Origin: Pseudobutyrivibrio sp. YE44
GTDB lineage: Bacteria > Bacillota > Clostridia > Lachnospirales > Lachnospiraceae
Assembly: GCF_900104335.1 (NCBI RefSeq)
Contig: NZ_FMXT01000001.1
Location: 124,001 to 188,000 of the forward strand
Reading direction: 5' to 3'
DNA: 64,000 bases
The notes beneath the pieces were generated by a model. That model was not told where the DNA came from. It was given only the letters and a program-made list of their open reading frames with translations, and searched no databases. The translations under genes and the position numbers were made by a program. Positions 26,452 through 35,647 of this stretch are shown here, piece by piece (the first letter of the stretch is position 1; each line of letters begins with the position of its first letter).

Positions 26452-28212
26452 ATGAAAGAAATTCTTCAGCAGATTAAAGAAGTTGTTATTCAGGGCTTCA
26501 AAGATTGCGGTTATGATGAGAAATATGGAATGGTTTCACTTTCAAACAGACCTGATCTTTGTCAGTTCCAGTGTAACGGTGCATTAGCCGCTGCAAAGGA
26601 ATACAAGAAAGCCCCAATCGGTATTGCTACAGAGGTGGCAGAGAAGCTTGCAGAAAACAATATGTTTTCTAAGTGTGAGGCATGCCCTCCAGGCTTTATT
26701 AATATGAATCTTTCTGATGAGTTTATAGCAAACTTCGTTTCAGATATGGCAGCTGATAAAGAGCGTTTTGGTGTAGAAAAGGTAGCGTCGCCAAAGAAGG
26801 TTATGATTGATTACGGCGGACCAAACGTTGCAAAGCCACTTCACGTTGGACACCTTCGTTCTGCAATTATTGGTGAGTCTATTAAGCGCACAGCTCGTTT
26901 CATGGGTGATGAGGTAATCGGTGATGTTCACCTTGGTGACTGGGGCCTTCAGATGGGTCTTATCATTACAGAGCTTAAGCTTCGTAAGCCTGAGCTTGTA
27001 TACTTTGATGAAAACTATGATGGTGAATACCCAGTAGAGCCACCTTTCACAATTTCAGAGCTTGAAGAGATTTATCCTTGCGCATCGGGAAAGTCAAAGG
27101 AGGATGAGGCATACAAGGAGGCTGCTCTTAAGGCAACTTTCGAGCTTCAACATGGAAGAAAGGGTTACCAGGCTCTTCTTTCACACATTCTTAATGTGTC
27201 AGTTACTGACCTTAAGAGAAACTACGAAAAGCTTGATGTAGACTTTGATCTTTGGAAGGGTGAGTCAGATGCACAGCCTTACATCCCTGATATGGTTCAG
27301 AAGATGAAGGACGATGGCTTCGCATACATTTCAGAGGGTGCTCTTGTTGTTGATGTTAAGGAAGACACAGATACAAAAGAAGTTCCACCATGTATGATTC
27401 TTAAGTCAGATGGTGCATCTTTATACAATACAACAGACCTTGCAACAATGGTTTGGCGTATGAAGGATTACAATCCTGATTCAATCATCTACGTTGTAGA
27501 TAAGCGTCAGGAGCTTTACTTTACACAGGTATTCCGTTGTGCAAAGAAGACAGGCATCGTTCCTGATTCTACAAACCTTTTCTTCGTAGGCTTTGGTACT
27601 ATGAACGGAAAGGACGGAAAGCCATTCAAGACTCGTCAGGGTGGCGTTATGCGTCTTGAGTATCTTCTTCAGGAAGTTGAAGACAAGATGCTTGAGAAGA
27701 TTAGAGAGAATGGTACAATGGATGAAGAGGATGCACTTAAGACAGCTCGTATAGTTGGACTTTCTGCTGTTAAGTATGGTGATCTTTCAAACCAGGCTTC
27801 AAAGGATTATATCTTCGATATCGATAGATTCACATCTGCTGAAGGAAACACAGGTCCATACATCCTTTACACTATTGTTAGATGTAAATCAATTCTTGCA
27901 AAGGCAGGAGAGTTCGCTTGTGAAGGTGGAATCCTTCCAGCACACTCAGAGTCAGAGAGAGCACTTCAGCTTGAGCTTACAAAGTTCATGGCTGCACTTT
28001 CTTCTGCATACGAGGATATGGCGCCTCACAAGATTTGTGCTTACATCTACGATTTAGCAAATGCTTTCAACAGATTTTATCACGATACAAAAATATTGGC
28101 TGAGGAGGATGAGACAGTTAAGGCTAGCTACTTGAAGCTACTTAGTCTTACAAGAGATGTTCTTGAAAAGGCTATTGACCTTCTTGGCTTTAATGCACCG
28201 GAGCGTATGTAA
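26452..28212 (+). CDS. argS: Arginyl-tRNA synthetase
   Basis: The class I synthetase of about 586 residues attaches arginine to tRNA-Arg. It has an N-terminal Add-1 domain, the KPLHVGHLRS form of the HIGH motif at about residues 128-137, the FKTRQGG segment in place of KMSKS, and a C-terminal DALR anticodon-binding domain (AHKICAYIYDLANAFNRFY). Two ATGs are adjacent at 26449 and 26452; GGAGG sits two and five bases before them, so the second is preferred. The rRNA methyltransferase gene starts directly after its stop codon. Confidence 0.96.
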   Translation: MKEILQQIKEVVIQGFKDCGYDEKYGMVSLSNRPDLCQFQCNGALAAAKEYKKAPIGIATEVAEKLAENNMFSKCEACPPGFINMNLSDEFIANFVSDMAADKERFGVEKVASPKKVMIDYGGPNVAKPLHVGHLRSAIIGESIKRTARFMGDEVIGDVHLGDWGLQMGLIITELKLRKPELVYFDENYDGEYPVEPPFTISELEEIYPCASGKSKEDEAYKEAALKATFELQHGRKGYQALLSHILNVSVTDLKRNYEKLDVDFDLWKGESDAQPYIPDMVQKMKDDGFAYISEGALVVDVKEDTDTKEVPPCMILKSDGASLYNTTDLATMVWRMKDYNPDSIIYVVDKRQELYFTQVFRCAKKTGIVPDSTNLFFVGFGTMNGKDGKPFKTRQGGVMRLEYLLQEVEDKMLEKIRENGTMDEEDALKTARIVGLSAVKYGDLSNQASKDYIFDIDRFTSAEGNTGPYILYTIVRCKSILAKAGEFACEGGILPAHSESERALQLELTKFMAALSSAYEDMAPHKICAYIYDLANAFNRFYHDTKILAEEDETVKASYLKLLSLTRDVLEKAIDLLGFNAPERM

Positions 28213-29547
28213 ATGTCCTCATCATCATTTTTACCAATTGATTTTATTAACCGCATGGAGCAGGACTTAGGTCCTGACTTCCATGCGTTTTTGCGTTCAT
28301 ATGAGGAAAACAAAATATCAGCCCTCAGATTTAATCCTATAAAGGCAGATGACAAGGCTAAAGAGAAAATCTCTCATATGTTAACTGAGCCAGTGGAATG
28401 GTCAAAGAACGGATATTACTACAACGATGAGGAAAGCCGTCCAGGTATTCATCCTTATCATCAGGCTGGTGTTTATTATATTCAGGATGCATCAGCTCAG
28501 CTTCCAGTGGAGATGCTTGATCCAAAGCCCTATGAAATCTGTCTTGATTTATGTTCTGCTCCAGGAGGTAAATCTACCCAGATAGCAGGATATCTTAATG
28601 GTACCGGCATACTGGTTTCCAATGAGCCTATGAAAAACAGGGCCAAGATTCTTTCGGAAAATGTGGAACGCCTTGGCATTAGAAATTGTATTGTCACCTC
28701 TGAATTCCCAGACAAACTTTCACAGAAATATCATGAATATTTTGATAAGATAATGGTGGATGCGCCATGCTCTGGAGAGGGCATGTTCAGAAAGAACCAT
28801 GAGGCCTGTGATGAGTGGTCTTTAGAGTCGGTTCAGATGTGCGCCGAAAGACAGGCCGAAATTTTAGATAGAGCCTATGAGATGCTCATTCCAGGAGGAA
28901 GAATTTGTTATAGCACTTGTACCTTTGCAAGGGCAGAGGATGAGGAGACTGTGGCAGCCTTTGTAAAAAGGCATCCTGATATGTCCGTTGTGGAAGAAAA
29001 AAGATTATGGCCACATCAAGTTAAGGGAGAGGGCCATTATGCTTGTCTTCTTGAAAAGGCTGATGGCGATGGCAGAGCCGAGGAATGTGCAGCTGATAGA
29101 AATCTCTACAGCTATAAAAAGATAAATGATAAGCTTTTGGTGGATTACAAAAGCTTCATAAAAGAAACAATGGCAGATCCAAAGCAATGGTCTAAGAATT
29201 TAATTCTTGTAAAGGATTTGCTTTATATGCTTCCTGAGGGTTGCCCAGATTTTGAAGGTTTACATGTTCTTAGGGGAGGGCTTTTCCTTGGCACTTTAAA
29301 GAAGAATCGTTTTGAGCCAAGTCACGCTTTAGCTCTTGCAGTTAAGGCTGACGAGGTTAAGAGAGTCTTTGATGTGGATAGCAATTCTAGGGAAGCAGAA
29401 AACTATCTTAAAGGCCAATCCCTCTATGGGGAAGTGGAGGATGGATGGACCTTAATTACAGTAGATGGTTATTCTCTGGGATGGGGTAAGGCTGTTAAAG
29501 GCCAGATAAAAAATCATTATCCAAAGGGTCTCAGACTTTTGGGTTAG
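28213..29547 (+). CDS. RsmB/RsmF/NOP2-family rRNA cytosine-5 methyltransferase
   Basis: The 444-residue protein has SAM motif I DLCSAPGGKSTQIAGYL at about residue 113, the motif IV cysteine in VDAPCSGEGMFRK and the motif VI nucleophile cysteine in CYSTCTFARAEDEE, the double-cysteine mechanism of m5C RNA methyltransferases. C-terminal RsmF_methylt_CI and PUA-like segments (GLHVLRGGLFLGTLKKNRF, YSLGWGKAVKGQIKNHYPKG) fit RsmF/YebU-type enzymes, which modify 16S rRNA. It abuts argS with no gap and is probably cotranscribed. Confidence 0.92.
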   Translation: MSSSSFLPIDFINRMEQDLGPDFHAFLRSYEENKISALRFNPIKADDKAKEKISHMLTEPVEWSKNGYYYNDEESRPGIHPYHQAGVYYIQDASAQLPVEMLDPKPYEICLDLCSAPGGKSTQIAGYLNGTGILVSNEPMKNRAKILSENVERLGIRNCIVTSEFPDKLSQKYHEYFDKIMVDAPCSGEGMFRKNHEACDEWSLESVQMCAERQAEILDRAYEMLIPGGRICYSTCTFARAEDEETVAAFVKRHPDMSVVEEKRLWPHQVKGEGHYACLLEKADGDGRAEECAADRNLYSYKKINDKLLVDYKSFIKETMADPKQWSKNLILVKDLLYMLPEGCPDFEGLHVLRGGLFLGTLKKNRFEPSHALALAVKADEVKRVFDVDSNSREAENYLKGQSLYGEVEDGWTLITVDGYSLGWGKAVKGQIKNHYPKGLRLLG

Positions 29548-29555
29548 GAGAGTGT

Positions 29556-30422
29556 ATGATACATAGAATTTATATGCACAAACAAGACATATATGAATAT
29601 ATTATGTTTACCATTGCTTCTGTGGTGATGGTTGTTGGAATATACTTTTTTAAATTCCCAAATCATTTTTCATTTGGAGGAGTAAGTGGTCTTTCAATTG
29701 TACTTGCTGCATTGTTGCCACACACACCTGGATACATTAACTTAATAATAAATATGTTTTTGTTACTTCTTGGATTTATTGTTTTTGGCAAGGAATTCGG
29801 AGTAAAGACCACCTACATAACTTTACTTGTTTCTTTTGGCCCTAGCATATGTGAAAGATTTTGGCCAATGGAAGGACCTTTGACTACAGAGCCTGTTCTT
29901 GAGCTTATGTTTGCCATTGCCCTTCCTGCTTTTGCGTCTGCAATCTTTTTCAACCTTGGTGCATCGTCAGGTGGAACAGATATTGTGGCTATGATTCTCA
30001 AGAAATATACCAAGGTAGATATTGGTACAGCTCTTTTTATGTCAGATATAATGATTGTTGCCAGTGCCTGCTTGGTATTTAATGTACAGACAGGTTTGTT
30101 CTCTTTGGTGGGACTTTTGGCAAAGTCATTGGTTGTGGATGAAACCATAGAGAATATTAATCTTGTAAAGTACTTTACTATCATATGTAATGACCCAGAT
30201 CCAATAGTAGATTTCATTATGAATGATTTAGGAAAGGGTGCTACTGTGTACAAAGCAGAGGGCGCTTATGGTCATCAGGAAAAGACTGTCATACTTACAA
30301 TTCTTAAAAGACAGCAGGCTGTAGAGCTTAAGACTTTCATTAGAAAGAATCAGCCTTCAGCATTTATTGCAATAACAAACTCTAGTGAAATTATCGGCAA
30401 GGGATTTAGAGGATACAACTAA
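29556..30422 (+). CDS. YitT family membrane protein
   Basis: The 288-residue protein has about five membrane helices (GIYFFKFPNHFSFGGVSGLS; LGASSGGTDIVAMILKKYT) and a cytosolic C-terminal DUF2179 domain from about residue 215, with GKGATVYKAEGAYG and VILTILKRQQAVELK. YitT proteins are widespread in Firmicutes and their function is not established. The gene starts eight bases after the methyltransferase gene and ends seven bases before repeat R2. Confidence 0.88.
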   Translation: MIHRIYMHKQDIYEYIMFTIASVVMVVGIYFFKFPNHFSFGGVSGLSIVLAALLPHTPGYINLIINMFLLLLGFIVFGKEFGVKTTYITLLVSFGPSICERFWPMEGPLTTEPVLELMFAIALPAFASAIFFNLGASSGGTDIVAMILKKYTKVDIGTALFMSDIMIVASACLVFNVQTGLFSLVGLLAKSLVVDETIENINLVKYFTIICNDPDPIVDFIMNDLGKGATVYKAEGAYGHQEKTVILTILKRQQAVELKTFIRKNQPSAFIAITNSSEIIGKGFRGYN

Positions 30423-30429
30423 AATTTTT

Positions 30430-30473
30430 GCCTTCTCCTTGAGGAGAAGGTGCCCGAAGGGCGGATGAGGTGT
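30430..30473. repeat. Half-copy of the palindromic repeat (R2) supplying a Shine-Dalgarno
   Basis: Hairpin CCTTCTCC-TTGA-GGAGAAGG (30431-30450), mini-hairpin GCCC-GAA-GGGC, then GATGAGGTGT (30464-30473). It aligns with 419-464 of copy R1. The paired change C-G to T-A in the first stem keeps pairing. GAGGTG lies three bases before the ATG at 30476 and is the only ribosome-binding site for that gene. Confidence 0.75.
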
Positions 30474-30475
30474 TT

Positions 30476-33019
30476 ATGAAATCAGTTTGGGGAATAATGG
30501 CTCACGTGGATGCAGGCAAAACTACTTTGTCTGAAGCCATTTTATATAATGCAGGAAAAATAGCGTCTATTGGTCGAGTAGACCATGGGGACGCTTTTTT
30601 AGATACAGATAATCAAGAAAAAAATCGCGGGATTACTATTTTTACTAAGCCTGCAATTTTCGATTATGAGGGAGAAGAGTTTACTCTCTTAGACACTCCT
30701 GGTCATGTGGATTTTTCAACTGAGGCGGAGCGTGCCATATGGGCGTTGGATTATGCAATTCTTTTGATTTCTGGTACTGACGGTGTTCAGGCTCACACAA
30801 AGACTATATTTAAATTGCTTAGGGATAACAGCATTCCTACACTTATTTTTATAAACAAAACTGATATGCCTCAGGTGGAACTGTCGCAAATTATGAGCGA
30901 CTTGAAAAGTCAGATTTCAGATAAATGCGTTTTCGCAGATGATTATGAAGCTATGGCTTTATCAGACGAAGCAACCATGGAGGAGTTTTTAGATACTGAA
31001 AAGTTAAGCTCAGCTACAGTTACTAATCTCATTAATTCCTTGAAGGTTTATCCTGTATATTCAGGTTCAGCTCTTAAAAACCAAGGAGTAGATTTATTGA
31101 TGAAGGCTATGACAAATCTTTCAGGTTCGGTGAAACGTCCAGAGGATTTTGGTGGAAGAATCTACAAGATAGAAAGCTTAGGCCGAGATGTAAGGCTAAG
31201 CTTTATGAAGGTTACTGGTGGAAGTCTCCAGGTGAAGAGCATGTTGTCAAACCAGGAGAAGGTCAACGAGCTTCGACTATATTCAGGTGAGAAATACACT
31301 CAGGTGGATGAGGTTTTTGCTGGTGATGTAGTGGCCCTTGTTGGACCTAAAGAAACCTTCGCAGGCCAAGGCCTTGGTATAGAAGAAAACAGACCAGAGC
31401 TTTCCTTGACACCAGTTCTTTCTTATGAGCTTAAATTCTTAGATGATACAGTTCCAAGAGTTGCTTATCCAAAGCTTTGTGCTCTTAACGAGGAAGACCC
31501 ATCCTTAAGCGTTTCCTGGGATGAAAAAGCCGAGCAGATAAGAATGAATCTTATGGGAGAGGTTCAAACAGAAATTCTTGTTAATAGAATTAAAGAAGGG
31601 CTTGGTTATCAGGTAGAGTTTATTGAGGCAGGTGTTTTATACAAAGAGGCCTTGAAAGATAAGGTGGAGGGTGTAGGACATTTTGAACCATTACGCCATT
31701 ATGCCGAGGTCCATTTATTGATGGAGCCCCAGCCGGAGGGAAGTGGTATAAGCGTTGAAGCTGATGTGTCAGTAGATGCTTTGGCTCTTAACTGGCAGCG
31801 ACTTATTGAGACACACATCCTTGAAAAGGAACATCTTGGAACATCTATTGGTGCACCTATAACGGATGTGAAGTATACAATTATTGGAGGCAAAGCCCAC
31901 ATTAAGCACACAGAAGGTGGCGATTTTAGAGAGGCAACCTACAGAGCAATTCGTCAAGGATTTATGGAAGCAGGCACGGAAATTTTAGAACCATATTTTC
32001 GTTTTGAAATGACAATTCCAACTTCAGCAGTTGGAAGAGCTATGACTGACATCGAAGCCATGAGTGGCACCTTTGAAGCACCTGAAGATTTTAATAATAT
32101 GTCTATTCTTCGAGGCGTAGCACCTGCAGTTGAAATCAGAAATTATAGTGCTAAGCTGGTGGCTTTTACAAAGGGGGAAGGCAGATTGTCATTAGTGTTT
32201 GACGGTTACAAAAAATGTCACAACTCTGAACAGGTCATAGAAGCCTACGGTTATAATCCTGATGCTGATGTGGATAATCCTGCAGCTTCAGTTTTCTGTT
32301 CTCATGGAGCAGCCACCATTGTTCCTTGGCAGGAGGTTAAAGAACATTGCCATGTGTCATGTCTTTCTGATAAGTCAGAACTTTCTCAGGAAATGGATGT
32401 GGCAAAAAGAATGAATCACTCTGTTGATGAATGGCTGGATCCAGATGAAATCGACAAGATTCTTGCTATGGCAACCCATAGCAATCAGGGAAAGAATCCC
32501 AAAAAAGGATGGCACTATGGTGAGGGAAACCGGCCAAGGAGAGTGGATTCGGACTATGTGTACAAAGCGCCTAAGGAGATTAAGCCTAGAGAAAAATATC
32601 TTCTTGTAGATGGCTACAATTTGATATATGCATGGCCTGAGCTTAAGGAAGTTTTGGAGGTTAATCTTGATGGAGCAAGGGGAAAGCTTCTAGATATCCT
32701 TAGCAATTATAAAGCCATGACAGACTATAATGTGATTGCGGTTTTTGACGCCTATAGGGTTAAGGGCCATCCGGTAGAAGCCAGTGATTATCTTAACATC
32801 CATCAGGTATTCACTGCGGAGGCTCAAACTGCGGATGCATATATTGAGAGATTTACCCACGAGCACGGCAAAAAATATGACATAACCGTAGTTACCTCAG
32901 ATGGCCTGGAACAGGTGATTATACGTGGTGCAGGGGCAAGACTTATTTCTTCCAGAGAGTTTATAGAAGAGGTGGAGCGACAGGCAATCCTACTCCGCGA
33001 ACAATTTGATATAAAATAG
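30476..33019 (+). CDS. TetM/EF-G-like translational GTPase fused to a Rae1/YacP-like NYN nuclease domain
   Basis: Residues 1-665 match ribosomal protection-type translation factors (TetM/TetO, EF-G fold): AHVDAGKTTLSEAIL (G1), RGITI (G2), DTPGHVDF (G3), NKTD (G4), then domains II-V. A basic linker with GWHYGEGNRPRR leads to residues 707-847, which look like the YacP/Rae1 NYN (PIN-like) domain: LLVDGYNLIYAWPELK, FDAYRVKGH, FTAEAQTADAYIERF and TSDGLEQVI, with the conserved acidic residues. Rae1 of Bacillus subtilis cleaves mRNA in the ribosomal A site, so the fusion would place a nuclease on a ribosome-binding GTPase. ATG 30476 is used because its Shine-Dalgarno lies in repeat R2. It is probably a housekeeping factor, not an acquired resistance gene. 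Confidence 0.88.
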   Translation: MKSVWGIMAHVDAGKTTLSEAILYNAGKIASIGRVDHGDAFLDTDNQEKNRGITIFTKPAIFDYEGEEFTLLDTPGHVDFSTEAERAIWALDYAILLISGTDGVQAHTKTIFKLLRDNSIPTLIFINKTDMPQVELSQIMSDLKSQISDKCVFADDYEAMALSDEATMEEFLDTEKLSSATVTNLINSLKVYPVYSGSALKNQGVDLLMKAMTNLSGSVKRPEDFGGRIYKIESLGRDVRLSFMKVTGGSLQVKSMLSNQEKVNELRLYSGEKYTQVDEVFAGDVVALVGPKETFAGQGLGIEENRPELSLTPVLSYELKFLDDTVPRVAYPKLCALNEEDPSLSVSWDEKAEQIRMNLMGEVQTEILVNRIKEGLGYQVEFIEAGVLYKEALKDKVEGVGHFEPLRHYAEVHLLMEPQPEGSGISVEADVSVDALALNWQRLIETHILEKEHLGTSIGAPITDVKYTIIGGKAHIKHTEGGDFREATYRAIRQGFMEAGTEILEPYFRFEMTIPTSAVGRAMTDIEAMSGTFEAPEDFNNMSILRGVAPAVEIRNYSAKLVAFTKGEGRLSLVFDGYKKCHNSEQVIEAYGYNPDADVDNPAASVFCSHGAATIVPWQEVKEHCHVSCLSDKSELSQEMDVAKRMNHSVDEWLDPDEIDKILAMATHSNQGKNPKKGWHYGEGNRPRRVDSDYVYKAPKEIKPREKYLLVDGYNLIYAWPELKEVLEVNLDGARGKLLDILSNYKAMTDYNVIAVFDAYRVKGHPVEASDYLNIHQVFTAEAQTADAYIERFTHEHGKKYDITVVTSDGLEQVIIRGAGARLISSREFIEEVERQAILLREQFDIK

Positions 33020-33026
33020 TTTTATA

Positions 33027-33072
33027 AAATAATGAATTTATTGTTTTTTTTAACAGTAAATTCATTATTTTT
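33027..33072 (+). terminator. Terminator after the GTPase-nuclease gene
   Basis: AAATAATGAATTTA and TAAATTCATTATTT pair over 14 bases with a 16-base loop, followed by more T. Confidence 0.85.
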
Positions 33073-33140
33073 ATCTATACTGTATCTGTGTGAGTATTGC
33101 TTAATGTATTTTAAATAATTTTACTTGGGGGAATTTCTAA

Positions 33141-35303
33141 ATGGGAAGGTATGAGTTTGACAAAGTAGAAAGATATACATTGGAGCGATTAAATCTCCCA
33201 ATGGCCATATATCAGTATATTGACAAAAGAGTTGTTACACTCCTTGTTACTGATGGTATGTGCAAACTTATGGGGATGGAAAGAGCAGATGTAATCAAGC
33301 TTTTGGATGATGACATGTACAGAGACACTCATCCAGATGATAAGGCTCGTGTGGCAGATGCTGCCCTTAAGTTTGCTTCTGGTGGTGAGACCTTTGATTG
33401 TGTCTATAGAACAATGTCACATGTTCTTAATGACTATGTTATTTTGCATTCTCACGGAGCTCACTTCTTTACAGAAGATGGTACTATGCTTTCTTCAACT
33501 TTATATATGGTTGAGGGGCTGGGCCAGGACGAGGATAATCCGCTTACCGAAAAGCTGGCGTCTAACTTTAAAGATATTATGAAAAAAGAAAGCCTGATAA
33601 GGGATAACTTTTATGACACCCTTACAGGTTTACCGAACATGTCTTATTTTTTACAGTTAGCCGAGTCTGGCAAAATGACCATAATTGAGTCAGGACATAT
33701 CCCAGGTATTTTGTTCTTTGATTTAACAGGAATGAAATTTTTCAATGATAAATATGGAATCAGAGAAGGAGATAACCTTTTGGTTTCTTTTTCAATGATT
33801 CTCAAAAAGTATTTTCCTAATGAAAATTGTGGACGAATGGGTTCTGACCATTTTGCAGTATACACCAAAATGGAAGGAATCGAAGAAATCCTGATAAATA
33901 TCTTTACTGATATTAAATATGCTAATGAAGGTAGAACCTTACCTGTACATGTTGGTATTTACTCTATGGAGTTTGAAGATGTTCCAGCTAGTACAGCCTT
34001 TGATAGAGCAAAGGTTGCATCTGACAAGGAAAAAGGCGCTTATGTTTCAAAGTATTCGTATTATGATAATAACACCCATGCGGTAGCTTCAAATCATCAA
34101 TACGTAATTAACAACTTTGAAAAGGCTATGGAAGAACGTTGGATTATGCCTTACTATCAGCAAATCATAAGAGCTGTCAATGGTTTGGTTTGCGATGAGG
34201 AAGCTCTTGCTCGTTGGAATGATCCTGTAAGAGGCTTAATTCCACCTGATCATTTTATTTACGTTTTAGAGGATGTTAAGCTTATTCATAAGCTAGATTT
34301 ATATATTTTAGATAGAATTATTGAGCATGGAGAAGAAGTTTTAGAGAAGGGAATGCCATTAGTTCCTGTATCACTTAATCTATCCAAATATGATTTTGAG
34401 CTTTGCGACATTGTGGAAGAGATAGACAAACGAATCAAGGCTTCCAAGCTTGAACCGGATTTTCTTACCATTGAGGTTACAGAGAGTGTTTCTGGTTTGG
34501 ATCCTGATTTTGTATCTACTCAGATTAATCGATTCCATAAGGCGGGCTTTAAGGTTTGGATGGATGATTTCGGAAGTGGTTATTCATCTCTTAATATGCT
34601 TCAGCAATTCGATTTTGATTTGATAAAGTTTGATATGAGATTTATGAGAGAGTTTAGTTCATCTCGTAAAAATCATATTATTCTAAGACAGCTTGTTCAG
34701 ATGGCTAAAAAGCTTGGCATAGATACCTTGGTGGAAGGTGTTGAAACCATTGAGCAGGTTAAGTTCCTCAGAGAAATCGGAGTAGCAAAGCTTCAAGGTT
34801 ATTATTTCGCAAAACCAATACCTATGGATGAGTGGTATGCAATTTACGGGGCAAATATTGGCAATAGCATTGAGAATGAAAATGAGACCGCTTATTATGA
34901 TGCCATTTCTCGTATCAATGTAGTAGAGCCTGAAGTAAACGTTGACTACAACTGGAGATCAAATGATTTCTTTGGACAGTTGCCTACAGGTATATTGGAG
35001 TTTAGAGAAGATAGTATCTATATTATTAGATACAATAAGACTTTCGCAAAATTCCTTGTTAGAGCAGATTTTATTGATGAAACTGATCTAGGTGCTGTAA
35101 TGATAAAACAAAAAAGACTACCTGAGGTTGATTTCATTAATGTAATTAACAAATGTGTGGACTCTGGCAAGTGGGAATTAGTGGAAGGCTTGCATGAACA
35201 GAGCATGAAGATAGACTTGTTTATAAAGTTTATTGGAAGAAATCCTATCACTTCTTTTGTAGCCTTTGAGGTGGTAATTATTGCCATATCTACAGAAGAT
35301 TAG
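33141..35303 (+). CDS. PAS-GGDEF-EAL protein, probable c-di-GMP phosphodiesterase
   Basis: The 720 residues contain an N-terminal PAS-like region (1-130), a GGDEF-fold domain at about 155-315 whose signature is degenerate (MGSDHF in place of GGDEF), and an EAL domain at about 335-580 with EEALARWNDP, SLNLSKYDF, EVTES, DDFGSGYSSL, LIKFD and VEGVET, so the metal and substrate residues are present. A C-terminal PAS-like part (600-720) follows. It should hydrolyse c-di-GMP rather than make it. ACTTGGGGGAA precedes the ATG. It is a single gene between a terminator and the B12 riboswitch. The PilZ protein at 2.4 kb would read the same messenger. Confidence 0.9.
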   Translation: MGRYEFDKVERYTLERLNLPMAIYQYIDKRVVTLLVTDGMCKLMGMERADVIKLLDDDMYRDTHPDDKARVADAALKFASGGETFDCVYRTMSHVLNDYVILHSHGAHFFTEDGTMLSSTLYMVEGLGQDEDNPLTEKLASNFKDIMKKESLIRDNFYDTLTGLPNMSYFLQLAESGKMTIIESGHIPGILFFDLTGMKFFNDKYGIREGDNLLVSFSMILKKYFPNENCGRMGSDHFAVYTKMEGIEEILINIFTDIKYANEGRTLPVHVGIYSMEFEDVPASTAFDRAKVASDKEKGAYVSKYSYYDNNTHAVASNHQYVINNFEKAMEERWIMPYYQQIIRAVNGLVCDEEALARWNDPVRGLIPPDHFIYVLEDVKLIHKLDLYILDRIIEHGEEVLEKGMPLVPVSLNLSKYDFELCDIVEEIDKRIKASKLEPDFLTIEVTESVSGLDPDFVSTQINRFHKAGFKVWMDDFGSGYSSLNMLQQFDFDLIKFDMRFMREFSSSRKNHIILRQLVQMAKKLGIDTLVEGVETIEQVKFLREIGVAKLQGYYFAKPIPMDEWYAIYGANIGNSIENENETAYYDAISRINVVEPEVNVDYNWRSNDFFGQLPTGILEFREDSIYIIRYNKTFAKFLVRADFIDETDLGAVMIKQKRLPEVDFINVINKCVDSGKWELVEGLHEQSMKIDLFIKFIGRNPITSFVAFEVVIIAISTED

Positions 35304-35305
35304 GT

Positions 35306-35334
35306 TTGACAGTGATATACAAATATGTTAACGT
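35306..35334 (+). promoter_or_regulatory. Candidate promoter of the cobalamin operon
   Basis: TTGACA (35306-35311), 17-base spacer, then TAACGT (35329-35334) preceded by TGT, an extended -10 arrangement. It lies about 30 bases upstream of the riboswitch aptamer. The -10 match is poor, so this is tentative. Confidence 0.4.
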
Positions 35335-35363
35335 TTTCACTGAATTAAATATATTGTTGAGTA

Positions 35364-35530
35364 TAGGTGCTCATGGGGTTCGTATATACGAATCGGGTAT
35401 GAGTGAAAAGGGAATCTGGTGAGAATCCAGAGCGAAGCCGTCACTGTGTTAGGGAGTTTGCTTTTATATCACTGAGTTATTTGGGAAGAGGAAGCAAATG
35501 ATGATCGAAGTCAGGAGACCTGCCTATTCT
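35364..35530 (+). promoter_or_regulatory. Cobalamin (B12) riboswitch aptamer
   Basis: The leader has the conserved cobalamin aptamer elements in order: a paired 5' part with GGTGCTCATGGGG, GGTGAGAATCC (35418-35428), AGCCGTCACTG, GGGAAGAGG, and the B12 box AGTCAGGAGACCTGCC (35509-35524). It lies upstream of cbiK and the whole cob operon. Binding of adenosylcobalamin or another corrinoid should reduce expression of uptake and synthesis genes. With its platform it accounts for the 344 bases between the EAL gene and cbiK. Confidence 0.93.
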
Positions 35531-35581
35531 TGTATCTAAGATTTGCGGACTTTCGAATCTTGATTCTATTATTTGAGAATT

Positions 35582-35610
35582 AAGGGTCGCAGTATGCGGC
35601 CCTTTTGGTT
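35582..35610 (+). terminator. Riboswitch expression-platform terminator
   Basis: AAGGGTCGCA, loop GTA, TGCGGCCCTTTT, pairing with one G-U. It lies 52 bases after the B12 box and 38 bases before cbiK. Its 5' side can be sequestered by upstream bases, so it is the likely transcriptional off-switch. Confidence 0.75.
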
Positions 35611-35647
35611 TGTGTTCGCGAGTCTTAATATATTAAGGAGGACGAAC

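Noticed and set aside
31300-31325. GGATGAGG-like sequence in the GTPase gene, and another near 10950.
   Set aside because: Single short matches without neighbouring hairpins, within conserved coding sequence.
30476-33019. An acquired tetracycline-resistance gene (TetM/TetW).
   Set aside because: The GTPase resembles ribosomal protection proteins, but the extra nuclease domain and the lack of mobile-element flanks or a tet leader peptide point to a chromosomal translation factor.
35573-35647. A longer cbiK starting at 35573.
   Set aside because: It would run through the riboswitch terminator, and the downstream ATG at 35648 has AAGGAGG and begins a perfect lipoprotein signal.
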